Under the pieces are notes generated by a model. It had not been told where the DNA came from. It saw only the letters and a list, made by a program, of their open reading frames with translations, and did not search any database. Shown here one piece after another: positions 53,650 to 61,791 of a stretch of DNA of 64,000 nt. The translations under genes were made by a program, and so were the position numbers. How positions within the stretch are numbered: position 1 is the first letter of the stretch; the number at the start of each line of letters is the position of its first letter. The stretch is from CALINB01 sp938045325 (lineage in GTDB: Bacteria > Pseudomonadota > Alphaproteobacteria > Rhodospirillales > CALINB01): assembly GCA_038114465.1 (NCBI GenBank), contig JAYNQW010000001.1, forward strand, positions 310,001 through 374,000. Reading direction: 5' to 3'.

Positions 53650-55002
53650 TTAAGCCAGGACGACTTTGTCGTACCTGTTTTCAATTGATTTCGTTGCGTT
53701 CCTCGTGTCGATAATCAGCGAAGAATGCGTAAAAAGTTCCTCATAATTGATGCAATCGTGATCGGTGCAAATCAGGGCGGCGTCATATTGGCCGAACGCT
53801 TCAGGTTGCCATGCGATTGATTGCCGACCCGAAAGTGCGTCATGCTCACGGGTTTTGGGAATGGTCGCGATATAAGGATCATAAAAATCAACGGCAGCGC
53901 CGTCGGCTTCCAAGAGCTCAATGAGCGGAAAGGCGGGTGTTTCGCGGACATCATCGACGTTTTTCTTGTAGGCGATACCGATCAACAGGATTCGGCTCCC
54001 CGGTAATTCCTTTTGAAATCGCTCTTGCAATGCCGTTGTTAAAACATGCATGACGTATGTCGGCATGGTTGAATTAATTTCTCCGGCAAGCTCAATAAAC
54101 CGAGTCGGATGCCCGGCTTCCTTGGCTTTCCAACTCAAATAAAACGGATCAATCGGAATGCAATGACCGCCCAATCCCGGTCCCGGATAAAACGGCATAT
54201 AGCCAAAGGGTTTGGTTTTTGCCGCTTCGATGACCTCCCAAATATCAATGCCCATTTTGGCGTAGACCGCTTTTAATTCGTTGACGAGAGCGATGTTGAC
54301 GGATCTGAAAATATTTTCCGTAAGCTTGGCGGCCTCGGCAACTTCCGGGCTGGCTACAGGTACGACTTGCTCAATGACTTGGCTGTATAAGGCGCAGGCG
54401 AAGCTCAAGGCGTTGTCATCCATGCCGCCAACGAGTTTCGGGATACTGACCGTTTGATGATTTTGGTTGCCGGGGTCCTCGCGTTCGGGTGAATAAGCGA
54501 GATAAAAATCTTGCCCGCATTTTAATCCAGTTTGCTCAAGAATGGGACGAACGACATCAGCCGTTGTGCCCGGATAGGTGGTCGATTCCAAAATAATCAG
54601 TTGGCCGGGCCGTAAAGTTCGTGCGATGGTTTTGGTTGTTGCTTCGACAAAGCTGAGGTCGGGCTCGCGATCGGCCGTTAAAGGGGTGGGAACACAAATG
54701 AGAATCGCGTCCATGGATGCGAGTTCGTTGAAATCGCCGGTCGCCGTAAAATTCCCAGCGGTATTCATGGCGTTGATTTCTTCTGCCGGCAAGTATTGGA
54801 TGTACGATTGACCCGCGTTAAGCATTTTTATTTTTTGCTGATCCGTATCGAAACCGGTGGTCTTGAAATGCTTAGCAGCAAAGGCGCGCACCAAGGGAAG
54901 GCCGACATAGCCCAAGCCGATAACGCCGATAGCGGCTTTGTTGGAACGGAACAAAGCCGATAATTTATCCGTCGTGGCATTTTGCGCTTCAGAATTAGGC
55001 AT
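53650..55002 (-). CDS. Nucleotide-sugar dehydrogenase (UDP-GlcNAc/ManNAc type)
   Basis: A 450-residue UDP-sugar 6-dehydrogenase: GVIGLGYVGLPLVRAF at the N-terminus, ILESTTYPGTT, LTENIFRSVNIAL, and PGPGLGGHCIPIDPFYL with the catalytic Cys. The C-terminal domain has IGIAYKKNVDDVRETP. The GGHCIPIDP form is typical of UDP-GlcNAc and UDP-ManNAc dehydrogenases (WbpA/WecC) rather than UDP-glucose enzymes (which have GGxCxPKD). It makes a uronic acid precursor, consistent with lyase-type heparinase II/III neighbours acting on an acidic polymer. Confidence 0.9.
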   Translation of the reverse strand: MPNSEAQNATTDKLSALFRSNKAAIGVIGLGYVGLPLVRAFAAKHFKTTGFDTDQQKIKMLNAGQSYIQYLPAEEINAMNTAGNFTATGDFNELASMDAILICVPTPLTADREPDLSFVEATTKTIARTLRPGQLIILESTTYPGTTADVVRPILEQTGLKCGQDFYLAYSPEREDPGNQNHQTVSIPKLVGGMDDNALSFACALYSQVIEQVVPVASPEVAEAAKLTENIFRSVNIALVNELKAVYAKMGIDIWEVIEAAKTKPFGYMPFYPGPGLGGHCIPIDPFYLSWKAKEAGHPTRFIELAGEINSTMPTYVMHVLTTALQERFQKELPGSRILLIGIAYKKNVDDVRETPAFPLIELLEADGAAVDFYDPYIATIPKTREHDALSGRQSIAWQPEAFGQYDAALICTDHDCINYEELFTHSSLIIDTRNATKSIENRYDKVVLA

Positions 55003-55077
55003 TGATTTCTTTCAAATTCATTCGGAGGTTGAACCTACCCGGTTTTACGTCCGACCTCCATATTCGGATCCATCGGA

Positions 55078-56688
55078 CTAGTTATTCACGCGATCGAGGC
55101 GCCATTTAACCAGCGCGCCATCAGGCCCCAGATTGCCGAGAATCACGGCTTGTTGGCTTCGTTTAGCGTTTCGGCCATCGCTTAAATAGATACTGTCATC
55201 AAGACTTAGAGCGCCGCCATTGACGCGAAGACGCCATCCTTCGCCGTTTTTGAGGCGAACCAAAACAGCAGAACCGTCTTGGACGAGGGAAGCCCGCACA
55301 TCGGGATGGAAATGAAATCGAATGGCGAACGACCCTACAGTCCCGCCTGTCAACTCATCGTCGCCTCGAATATCGTTTCCATCGGCGGATAAATAAAGCC
55401 GACGTTTATGATTGATTTTTAAGCGTGGCCCGTATCCGTTGTGTGACGCTTCGAACCAAATATTGCCGTCTGATTCCTGGCGTTCGTATTCGACTTTTAC
55501 ATTTTTGCTGGTGAGCCCCCCTTTTGGTAAAATTTCCACCGCGTTGACATCATTGATCGTAACGCCGGAATGTGCCGCCGTTGCACGGAGCGCGTTGTGC
55601 CATGCCGGATCGTTGCCGGTAAAGCTGCCGCAATTTACGATGAGGCATTCCTTGCCGATGCTCATTTCAAAGCTCAGCGGTGCGGCATGGGCATGCCGGT
55701 CAAAGGGCGGTGCGGGCGGATTGCCGGCATCGACAATGATGACAGTCCGTTTTGCGGCCAGCCGCTGGTAACCGGTATGGGGGGCATTGCTGATAGCTTT
55801 GGTTTTGGTGCCGGATTGAAGAAATGTTTGATTAATTTCGTCGTTGGTTTCTGCCGTGCCGCCGTTGAACAATGCGAGGCCGCCGTCGCCATGGCGTAGA
55901 CAGCGCAGGATGGGTCCCATGCGATCGATGGCTCTTTGTAACGATACCGGAACTTCTGTTTGACTGTTGATGAGGGCTGCACGGATATCGATAAAATGAC
56001 GCAGCAATTGAAGCATCAGTGATGGATTTCGGCTGATGTGGCCACCGTCGGGCAAGATTTGTTTTTCAATGGCTTTTTCAAGCCGTGACAAGCCATCCTT
56101 CAACAGCGCGTCGAATCCCGAAAGACAAATACTGCCGTAAATCATACCTTTGAGTGGCAGAAACGAGCGTTCGTCTTGGGTGGATGTGCCGATAACTCTT
56201 TTTAAATGACGAAGCTGGCGCGCAATTGAATCGGAAAATTTTAAAATTTCTTCATCACTGAAATTTTGTGTCAAAAATGATTGATGTTGCAGCCAATGAC
56301 TCAGGCGCTCACCGAGGATCTCGGGCTGCCACGATAACGGCTGCCATGATCCTTGATCGGCAATCCAGGATTTCAATAAGGCCTGTGCCTGTTTTCTTGC
56401 CGCTTCCGTGCCGACGGCTTGTAAATCCGTTAGCCAGGCAAATCGGTGATACATACGGGCTTTCGGGTCGGTATCAGCGAAACCGTGCCAGGGCACATCA
56501 TCCAAATACTTCGTGATGCCCGGTAGTAATGAGGGCGAATCCAAAAATGGCTCGGCCGCGCTTGGATTGCCGGGCCAGGGGTGCGGCGGGATCGTTTGAA
56601 TATGTTCCGGAATCCGGCCGGACAAAATCCAATGATAAAACCGTGAACCGAACACGCAGCGGTTAAATTTGGGCCAAGTTAAAACCAT
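55078..56688 (-). CDS. Heparinase II/III family protein
   Basis: A 536-residue protein: an N-terminal alpha/alpha-toroid (PWHGFADTDPKARMYHRFAWL, QPEILGERLSHWL) and a C-terminal beta-sandwich starting near residue 330 with DRHAHAAPLSFEMSIG, the HxH motif of the heparinase II/III domain. No signal peptide is obvious. I recall this type of gene next to rsmB in many alphaproteobacteria. Here four genes separate it from rsmB, including the carbamoyltransferase trio, which looks inserted. Substrate is not evident. Confidence 0.85.
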   Translation of the reverse strand: MVLTWPKFNRCVFGSRFYHWILSGRIPEHIQTIPPHPWPGNPSAAEPFLDSPSLLPGITKYLDDVPWHGFADTDPKARMYHRFAWLTDLQAVGTEAARKQAQALLKSWIADQGSWQPLSWQPEILGERLSHWLQHQSFLTQNFSDEEILKFSDSIARQLRHLKRVIGTSTQDERSFLPLKGMIYGSICLSGFDALLKDGLSRLEKAIEKQILPDGGHISRNPSLMLQLLRHFIDIRAALINSQTEVPVSLQRAIDRMGPILRCLRHGDGGLALFNGGTAETNDEINQTFLQSGTKTKAISNAPHTGYQRLAAKRTVIIVDAGNPPAPPFDRHAHAAPLSFEMSIGKECLIVNCGSFTGNDPAWHNALRATAAHSGVTINDVNAVEILPKGGLTSKNVKVEYERQESDGNIWFEASHNGYGPRLKINHKRRLYLSADGNDIRGDDELTGGTVGSFAIRFHFHPDVRASLVQDGSAVLVRLKNGEGWRLRVNGGALSLDDSIYLSDGRNAKRSQQAVILGNLGPDGALVKWRLDRVNN

Positions 56689-56724
56689 GGACAGGTTTAT
56701 CTTCCAACGAAACCGTTTGAAAAT

Positions 56725-58560
56725 TTAGTCGAGCTCAAACGCGTTTTTATAATCTAGTTTGAGCGCAGGGTCCTGATCTTCTTTCTTCAGCAGACAATTT
56801 CCGACAACCAGGACATCGATTTCGGATCCCATCAAGCAGCGAAACGCATCCTCCGGCGTGCAGGCAATCGGCTCGCCGCGAACGTTAAAGCTTGTGTTCA
56901 CCAACACGGGGCAATCCGTTAGTTCTTTGAACCGAGAAATCAGGGCATGATAACGGGGATTGGTTTCCCGGTGTACGGTTTGCACGCGCGCCGAATAGTC
57001 GACATGCGTCACGGCGGGAATTTCCGAGCGTACGACGTTCAGTTGTTCAATACCGAAAAGCGATTTTTCCTGATCCGTCATGGCGCGGCGCCGGTTTTCG
57101 ACGACATCGGCGACAATCAGCATATAGGGGCTGTCCGCATTCAACTCGAACCAATCGGCGGCGTCTTCGCTTAAAACGGACGGGGCGAAGGGCCGGAACG
57201 ATTCCCGGTATTTTACTTTTAAATTTAATGTTTTTTGCATGCTCGCCGAACGTGGATCACCGAGAATCGACCGGCCGCCGAGCGCGCGCGGCCCAAATTC
57301 CATGCGGCCTTGGAACCAGCCGATCGCCTTTTCGTCTGCAAGTGCCTGCGCGGTTACTTCGATGACGTCTTGATCGCTGAGAACCGTGAATTTGGCGCCC
57401 GCCTCTTGTAGCCGTTGTTCGATGTCTTTTTGTGAAAACGCGGGACCGAGATAGCTGCCATGCATGGCATCGGCATGGCCGTTAAGCTTGCGTGGTTGTT
57501 TTTGATAGAGATGATAAGCACAGAGTGCGGCACCCAAGGCGCCGCCCGCATCGCCGGCGGCCGGTTGTACCCAAATATTTTCGAAAGCACCATCGCGCAG
57601 TACTTTGCCGTTGGCGACGCAATTGAGCGCGACACCGCCAGCCAGGCAAAGATTTTTTGAGCCCGTTTCTTTCGCCAAAGAACGGGTTAATTTCAGCACC
57701 ACTTCTTCAACGGCTTTTTGTACCGATGCCGCCAAATCCATATGTTTCTGGGTCAGCAGCTCTTCCGGCGGACGAACCGGGCCGCCGAAAAGTTCGGCGA
57801 ATTTGTCGTTGGTCATACGAAGTCCGGTGCAATAGTCGAAATAATCTTGATTAAGCCGGAACGATCCGTCGTCTTTTACGTCAATAAGATGGTCGAAAAT
57901 GAGATCAACGTATTTCGGTTCGCCGTAAGGCGCTAGGCCCATCACTTTGTATTCACCGGAATTGACGCGAAAGCCGGTGTAATACGTGAACGCTGAATAC
58001 AAAAGTCCAAGCGAATGCGGAAAGTGAATTTCCTTCGTCATTTGCAGATCGGCGCCGTTTCCTTGAGCGACAGACGTGGTCGCCCATTCACCGACACCAT
58101 CCATGGTCAGGACGACGGCTTCTTCAAAAGGCGAAGGAAAAAATGCCGAAGCGGCGTGGCTTTGATGGTGCTCCGAAAACAAAAGCTTGTTTTGCCAATC
58201 GAAATCCGGGTCGTATGTCTTGAATTGTTTGCGCAGCAAGTCTTTTTGGAAAAGTTTTTCGCGCAGCCAAACCGGAATAGCCATGCGAAACGATTTGAAG
58301 CCGCGCGGCGCAAAGGCGACATAGGTTTCCAGCAGGCGTTCGAATTTTAAAAACGGCTTATCGTAAAAGGCAACAAAATCGATGTCTTTAAGCGTAACCC
58401 CGGCATGCTCTAGGCAATAGGCGATGGCGTTCTCCGGAAATCCTGCGTCATGTTTTTTGCGTGTAAACCGCTCTTCTTGAGCCGCCGCAGTAATAATCCC
58501 GTCTTCAATAAGTGTTGCGGCACTATCGTGATAAAATGCTGAAACGCCGAGAACGCGCAA
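56725..58560 (-). CDS. Carbamoyltransferase (NodU/TobZ/SxtI-like)
   Basis: A 611-residue carbamoyltransferase. The N-terminal Carbam_trans_N domain has GVSAFYHDSAATL, SEHHQSHAASAFF, MDGVGEW and LGLLYSAFT with the metal-binding His and Asp. The C-terminal domain has LAGGVALNC, PAAGDAGGALGA, and GRMEFGPRALGGRSIL. It uses carbamoyl phosphate and ATP to make carbamoyl adenylate and then carbamoylates a hydroxyl. With DUF5989 and SxtJ-like genes upstream in the operon it matches the sxtI-J-K arrangement. Substrate is probably a sugar of the surface glycan. Confidence 0.93.
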   Translation of the reverse strand: MRVLGVSAFYHDSAATLIEDGIITAAAQEERFTRKKHDAGFPENAIAYCLEHAGVTLKDIDFVAFYDKPFLKFERLLETYVAFAPRGFKSFRMAIPVWLREKLFQKDLLRKQFKTYDPDFDWQNKLLFSEHHQSHAASAFFPSPFEEAVVLTMDGVGEWATTSVAQGNGADLQMTKEIHFPHSLGLLYSAFTYYTGFRVNSGEYKVMGLAPYGEPKYVDLIFDHLIDVKDDGSFRLNQDYFDYCTGLRMTNDKFAELFGGPVRPPEELLTQKHMDLAASVQKAVEEVVLKLTRSLAKETGSKNLCLAGGVALNCVANGKVLRDGAFENIWVQPAAGDAGGALGAALCAYHLYQKQPRKLNGHADAMHGSYLGPAFSQKDIEQRLQEAGAKFTVLSDQDVIEVTAQALADEKAIGWFQGRMEFGPRALGGRSILGDPRSASMQKTLNLKVKYRESFRPFAPSVLSEDAADWFELNADSPYMLIVADVVENRRRAMTDQEKSLFGIEQLNVVRSEIPAVTHVDYSARVQTVHRETNPRYHALISRFKELTDCPVLVNTSFNVRGEPIACTPEDAFRCLMGSEIDVLVVGNCLLKKEDQDPALKLDYKNAFELD

Positions 58561-58572
58561 AGCGGTGTCCTT

Positions 58573-58722
58573 TTAAAAGATCGTATAGATGAACGGCGCG
58601 ACGGCTGATCCTTGGCTTAAAACAACGAGACCGCCGAAGATTACCATCATAATAATGATCGGTAATAACCAGAATTTTTTTCGCGTTCGTAAAAACAGCC
58701 ATAATTCGGCTAAGAAAGACAT
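58573..58722 (-). CDS. DUF5989-like small membrane protein
   Basis: A 49-residue ORF below common length cut-offs. It starts MSFLAELWLFLRTRKKFW, has a single membrane segment (about residues 19-36), and ends QGSAVAPFIYTIF, the typical DUF5989 C-terminus. It lies between the SxtJ-like and carbamoyltransferase genes, 12 bases upstream of the latter. DUF5989 proteins regularly accompany carbamoyltransferases and may anchor or regulate them at the membrane. Confidence 0.85.
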   Translation of the reverse strand: MSFLAELWLFLRTRKKFWLLPIIIMMVIFGGLVVLSQGSAVAPFIYTIF

Positions 58723-58730
58723 TGTATTTC

Positions 58731-59165
58731 CTAAAATTGATTACGCATTGTTTTTGGGTCAGGACCCGGCGGTTGACGTTCGATCCAATAGCTTTTTACG
58801 GATGGGTCAAATTTACGATTAAGCGAATCTTTGCCGCATAGCTTCATGATGAGAGCAACCGGTGTCACGGTTGTAAAAAATATCAACGCCATGATAATTG
58901 GGTTAACGATCTTATGCAGGAGCAGGCCAAAGCGGAACCATAACCAATTGAGCGGCTTTAAAAGTGCCGGTGCCAATAAGCTAAGGGCCAGGAAAATGCC
59001 GGCGACGATCATTGACCATAAGCGAACAGCACCATCGTTAATGAGCGGCCAGAGTCCGATGATGATGAAGACAACGGCAAATACGATTCCCAGCGCGCGC
59101 TCTGAACCGGCCTTAACCTCGTTCTCGCGCGTTAGGTCTTCATGAAATGACGGTTGCTGTGCCAT
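58731..59165 (-). CDS. SxtJ-family membrane protein
   Basis: A 144-residue protein: a soluble N-terminus (HEDLTRENEVKAGSERALG), three to four membrane segments between residues 25 and 105, and a polar tail ending PKTMRNQF. The pattern is that of the SxtJ family named from the saxitoxin cluster. The start lies upstream of DUF5989 by 8 bases, and together with the carbamoyltransferase the genes form a conserved trio. Biochemical role unknown; likely a membrane partner of the carbamoyltransferase. Confidence 0.83.
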   Translation of the reverse strand: MAQQPSFHEDLTRENEVKAGSERALGIVFAVVFIIIGLWPLINDGAVRLWSMIVAGIFLALSLLAPALLKPLNWLWFRFGLLLHKIVNPIIMALIFFTTVTPVALIMKLCGKDSLNRKFDPSVKSYWIERQPPGPDPKTMRNQF

Positions 59166-59230
59166 TGGTTTATCCGTTTGCTATAGGGTGTTTACTACCC
59201 TATCGACCAAAACGTAAAGGTTTCCTTGCT

Positions 59231-60556
59231 TTATGAGGCCTGCTTTAGCCGGGCGGCGAAAAATCCATCCATGCCGCCGTGTTCATCTAAGTCGTGGGGC
59301 AGGGTGCGTAAGGCTCCTTCTTCTGTCAGCCAGTCATTGAATCCAAAGACTTCATCGCCGCGGATAGGGTCCCGGATCCAATTATCCTGATGGCTTAAAA
59401 ATGCCGAAATCTGAGCGGGCCCCTCCTCGATTTGCAGGGAGCAAGTACAATAGACAATCGTGCCACCGGGCTTGATCATGGCGGCTGCCGCCTGCAATAG
59501 GGCTTGTTGTATAGTGGCGACGGCTGAAATATCGCCGGGTTGTTTTAACCAAGAGATGTCAGGATGGCGCCGGATGGTGCCGGTTGCCGTGCAGGGGGCA
59601 TCGATCAGTACACCGTCGACCGGTTCGGCGGGTCGCCAGGTTCGGCTATCGGCCTTGATGATTTCTGCCTTCAAATCGAGGCGTTTTAAATTGTCCCGTA
59701 ATGTTTTCAGCCGCCCTTCGGCGCGGTCAACGGCAATTACGCTGGCACCGGCCTGAATAAGCTGTGCCGTCTTTCCGCCGGGTGCGGCACAAAGATCAAT
59801 GATGGTTTTGCCCTTTACATCGCCGAATAATGTAACCGGTAAGGCTGCTGCGACATCCTGCACCCACCAAGCGCCTTCTTTGTATCCAGGAAGTTCCGGA
59901 ACCGAGCCGCCGCCGGTTCGCCGCACAGATCCGTTCGGCAAGACGGAGCCTTCGAGCGTTGCCGCCCAGGCATCGGGATCTTTTTTAACGGTCAGATCGA
60001 GCGGGGGTTCTTTTAAATGAGCTTCGGCGATCCGTCCGGCGGTTTCTTCTCCATAAGTATCGCACCAGGTTTGCCACAGCCAATCTGGCGTATTCAGCCG
60101 TCCGGCATGTTGTGCGGCCATCAGTGCTTCGCCTTCTTTTGCAATCCGGCGCAAAATAGCATTCACAAAACCTTTTTGCGGCTTAAAGCCATAAACATCG
60201 GCGAGATTAACGGCCGTATCGACAGCGGCATGGGGGGGCGTTTTCAAAAATAAAATTTGCGTAACACCGAGCCGTAAAATATAGCGAATGTCTTCTGCGC
60301 GTTTGGGCAATGGTTTATCAAGACAATGGTCGATGAGTGCATCGACTTGCCCAAGCCGCCGTAAGGTGGTTGCGCAAACCTGGCGGACAAACCCGCGATC
60401 ACTGGCATCTAATTTTTTCATACCCTGGTGTTGCGCGAGGGCTTCGTCGAACGGTTTTTTGTGACCGAGTACGCTCAAAAGAAGCTCAAGAGCCGTTGCC
60501 CGCGCGGCCAGGCCGGGCGCGGTGAGCCGCTGCGCCTTGCCGGGCTTTAACCCCAA
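59231..60556 (-). CDS. rsmB: 16S rRNA (cytosine(967)-C(5))-methyltransferase
   Basis: A 441-residue m5C methyltransferase. Residues 1-150 form the NusB-like domain (AARATALELLLSVLG, ASDRGFVRQVC); then the SAM domain has DLCAAPGGKTAQL, VDRAEGRLKTLRDNLKRL, DAPCTATGTIRRHPD, and YCTCSLQIEEG with the catalytic Cys pair. It methylates C967 of 16S rRNA. It overlaps htpX by 10 bases, a coupling I recall from related alphaproteobacteria. This marks the return to housekeeping genes. Confidence 0.93.
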   Translation of the reverse strand: MGLKPGKAQRLTAPGLAARATALELLLSVLGHKKPFDEALAQHQGMKKLDASDRGFVRQVCATTLRRLGQVDALIDHCLDKPLPKRAEDIRYILRLGVTQILFLKTPPHAAVDTAVNLADVYGFKPQKGFVNAILRRIAKEGEALMAAQHAGRLNTPDWLWQTWCDTYGEETAGRIAEAHLKEPPLDLTVKKDPDAWAATLEGSVLPNGSVRRTGGGSVPELPGYKEGAWWVQDVAAALPVTLFGDVKGKTIIDLCAAPGGKTAQLIQAGASVIAVDRAEGRLKTLRDNLKRLDLKAEIIKADSRTWRPAEPVDGVLIDAPCTATGTIRRHPDISWLKQPGDISAVATIQQALLQAAAAMIKPGGTIVYCTCSLQIEEGPAQISAFLSHQDNWIRDPIRGDEVFGFNDWLTEEGALRTLPHDLDEHGGMDGFFAARLKQAS

Positions 60557-61479
60557 GGTCCCGTATTCGTTTTATCCGTCGATGACGGAATCATGGATGA
60601 ACCGCTTGCTCTTGAAGGTGAACGTGAGGGCGATAATTTCGATTGCGCGGACATCTCACGCAGCTTTCGCACCCGGTTTTCCGTGTTCGGGTGGGTTGAG
60701 AATAAGTTGTCGATTGAATGGGAGTGAAGCGGATTGATGATAAACATATGCGCCGTCGCGGGATTTTCTTCGGCGGATTCGTTTTCGATATGTCGTGAGC
60801 CTTGTTCAAGCTTTTCCAGCGCCGATGCGAGCCACTGGGGTTGGCCGCAAATCTCGGCACCGATTCGATCGGCGTGATATTCACGGGTCCGCGAAATGGC
60901 CATTTGTACCAGCATCGCCGCCAACGGCGCCAAGATCATGAGCAACAATGTGCCGACCATGCCCATGGGGTTGTTGCGGCTGTGACCGCCAAAGAAAAAC
61001 GCGAAATTTGCCAGCATACTGATGGCGCCGGCAATCGTTGCGGTAATGGTCATGATTAAAGTGTCGCGGTTTTTAACGTGCGCGAGTTCATGGGCCATAA
61101 CCCCGGCAATTTCCTCGCGCGACAATATCTCGAGCAATCCGGTGGTGGCGGCGACGGCGGCATTATCAGGATTGCGCCCGGTTGCGAAGGCATTGGGTTG
61201 GGACTCCTCAATGGTGTAGACCTTCGGCATCGGCAATTGTGCCTTCACCACTAAATCTTCAACCAGTCCGTAAAATTCAGGCGCATTCGTGCGGTCCACC
61301 TGTTTGGCGCCATACATGGACAGGACCATTTTGTCCGAATTCCAATAGGCGAACATGTTCATGGCGATGGCAATCGCGAAGGCGATCATCATGCCTTGCT
61401 CGCCGCCGATCATGAAACCAACCCCGATAAACAGGGCAGTCATGCCGGCCAACAGGATAAAGGTACGAAGAGTACTCAT
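60547..61479 (-). CDS. htpX: Protease HtpX (M48 membrane metallopeptidase)
   Basis: A 310-residue protein with N-terminal membrane segments (residues 5-45), the zinc motif HELAH (130-134), and a second membrane pair around residues 150-195. Glu in the later SRTREYHADRIGA segment is the third zinc ligand. HtpX degrades damaged inner-membrane proteins with FtsH. The C-terminal 25 residues are Ser/Pro-rich and lack conservation. A promoter-like TTGAAG-N17-TACACA lies upstream at 61550-61522. Confidence 0.95.
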   Translation of the reverse strand: MSTLRTFILLAGMTALFIGVGFMIGGEQGMMIAFAIAIAMNMFAYWNSDKMVLSMYGAKQVDRTNAPEFYGLVEDLVVKAQLPMPKVYTIEESQPNAFATGRNPDNAAVAATTGLLEILSREEIAGVMAHELAHVKNRDTLIMTITATIAGAISMLANFAFFFGGHSRNNPMGMVGTLLLMILAPLAAMLVQMAISRTREYHADRIGAEICGQPQWLASALEKLEQGSRHIENESAEENPATAHMFIINPLHSHSIDNLFSTHPNTENRVRKLREMSAQSKLSPSRSPSRASGSSMIPSSTDKTNTGPWG

Positions 61480-61521
61480 GATGCGTTTTGGCTCATTTCC
61501 AGATGCGAATGTCTTACTGAT

Positions 61522-61550
61522 TGTGTAGTGTGCGCAAGGAAGCCCTTCAA
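61522..61550 (-). promoter_or_regulatory. Possible htpX promoter
   Basis: On the minus strand, TTGAAG (61550-61545), 17 bases, TACACA (61527-61522). A 13-base palindrome TTCAAG-T-CTTGAA overlaps the -35 region (61546-61558). A heat-shock sigma-32 promoter is another reading. Confidence 0.3.
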
Positions 61551-61575
61551 GTCTTGAACCTGTGAATTTTTTGTC

Positions 61576-61788
61576 ATGACCGAAAAATCAAAAGCACCGC
61601 CAATCGTTCAGAAAACCGCCCAGACCGAATCAGCGGCGAAACAACCCGGTCCTGGTAAGGAAAAACCCAAGGAATCGGCCAAAGAAATCGGCGGTCCCAA
61701 GGTCGCTCGTGAAATTGGTGGGCCTAAAGGCCCTGAGCCGACCCGCTACGGGGATTGGGAGCGCAAGGGCCGCTGCATCGATTTTTAG
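61576..61788 (+). CDS. DUF1674 protein (SDHAF4-like succinate dehydrogenase assembly factor)
   Basis: A 70-residue protein, disordered and Lys/Pro-rich at the N-terminus, ending with the strongly conserved DUF1674 C-terminus (PTRYGDWERKGRCIDF). Members are homologous to mitochondrial SDHAF4, which aids flavinylated SdhA assembly. A GGPKxA/GGPKGP repeat is visible at residues 39-52. It converges on acs with 3 bases between the stops and is divergent from htpX. Confidence 0.9.
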   Translation: MTEKSKAPPIVQKTAQTESAAKQPGPGKEKPKESAKEIGGPKVAREIGGPKGPEPTRYGDWERKGRCIDF

Positions 61789-61791
61789 GCG

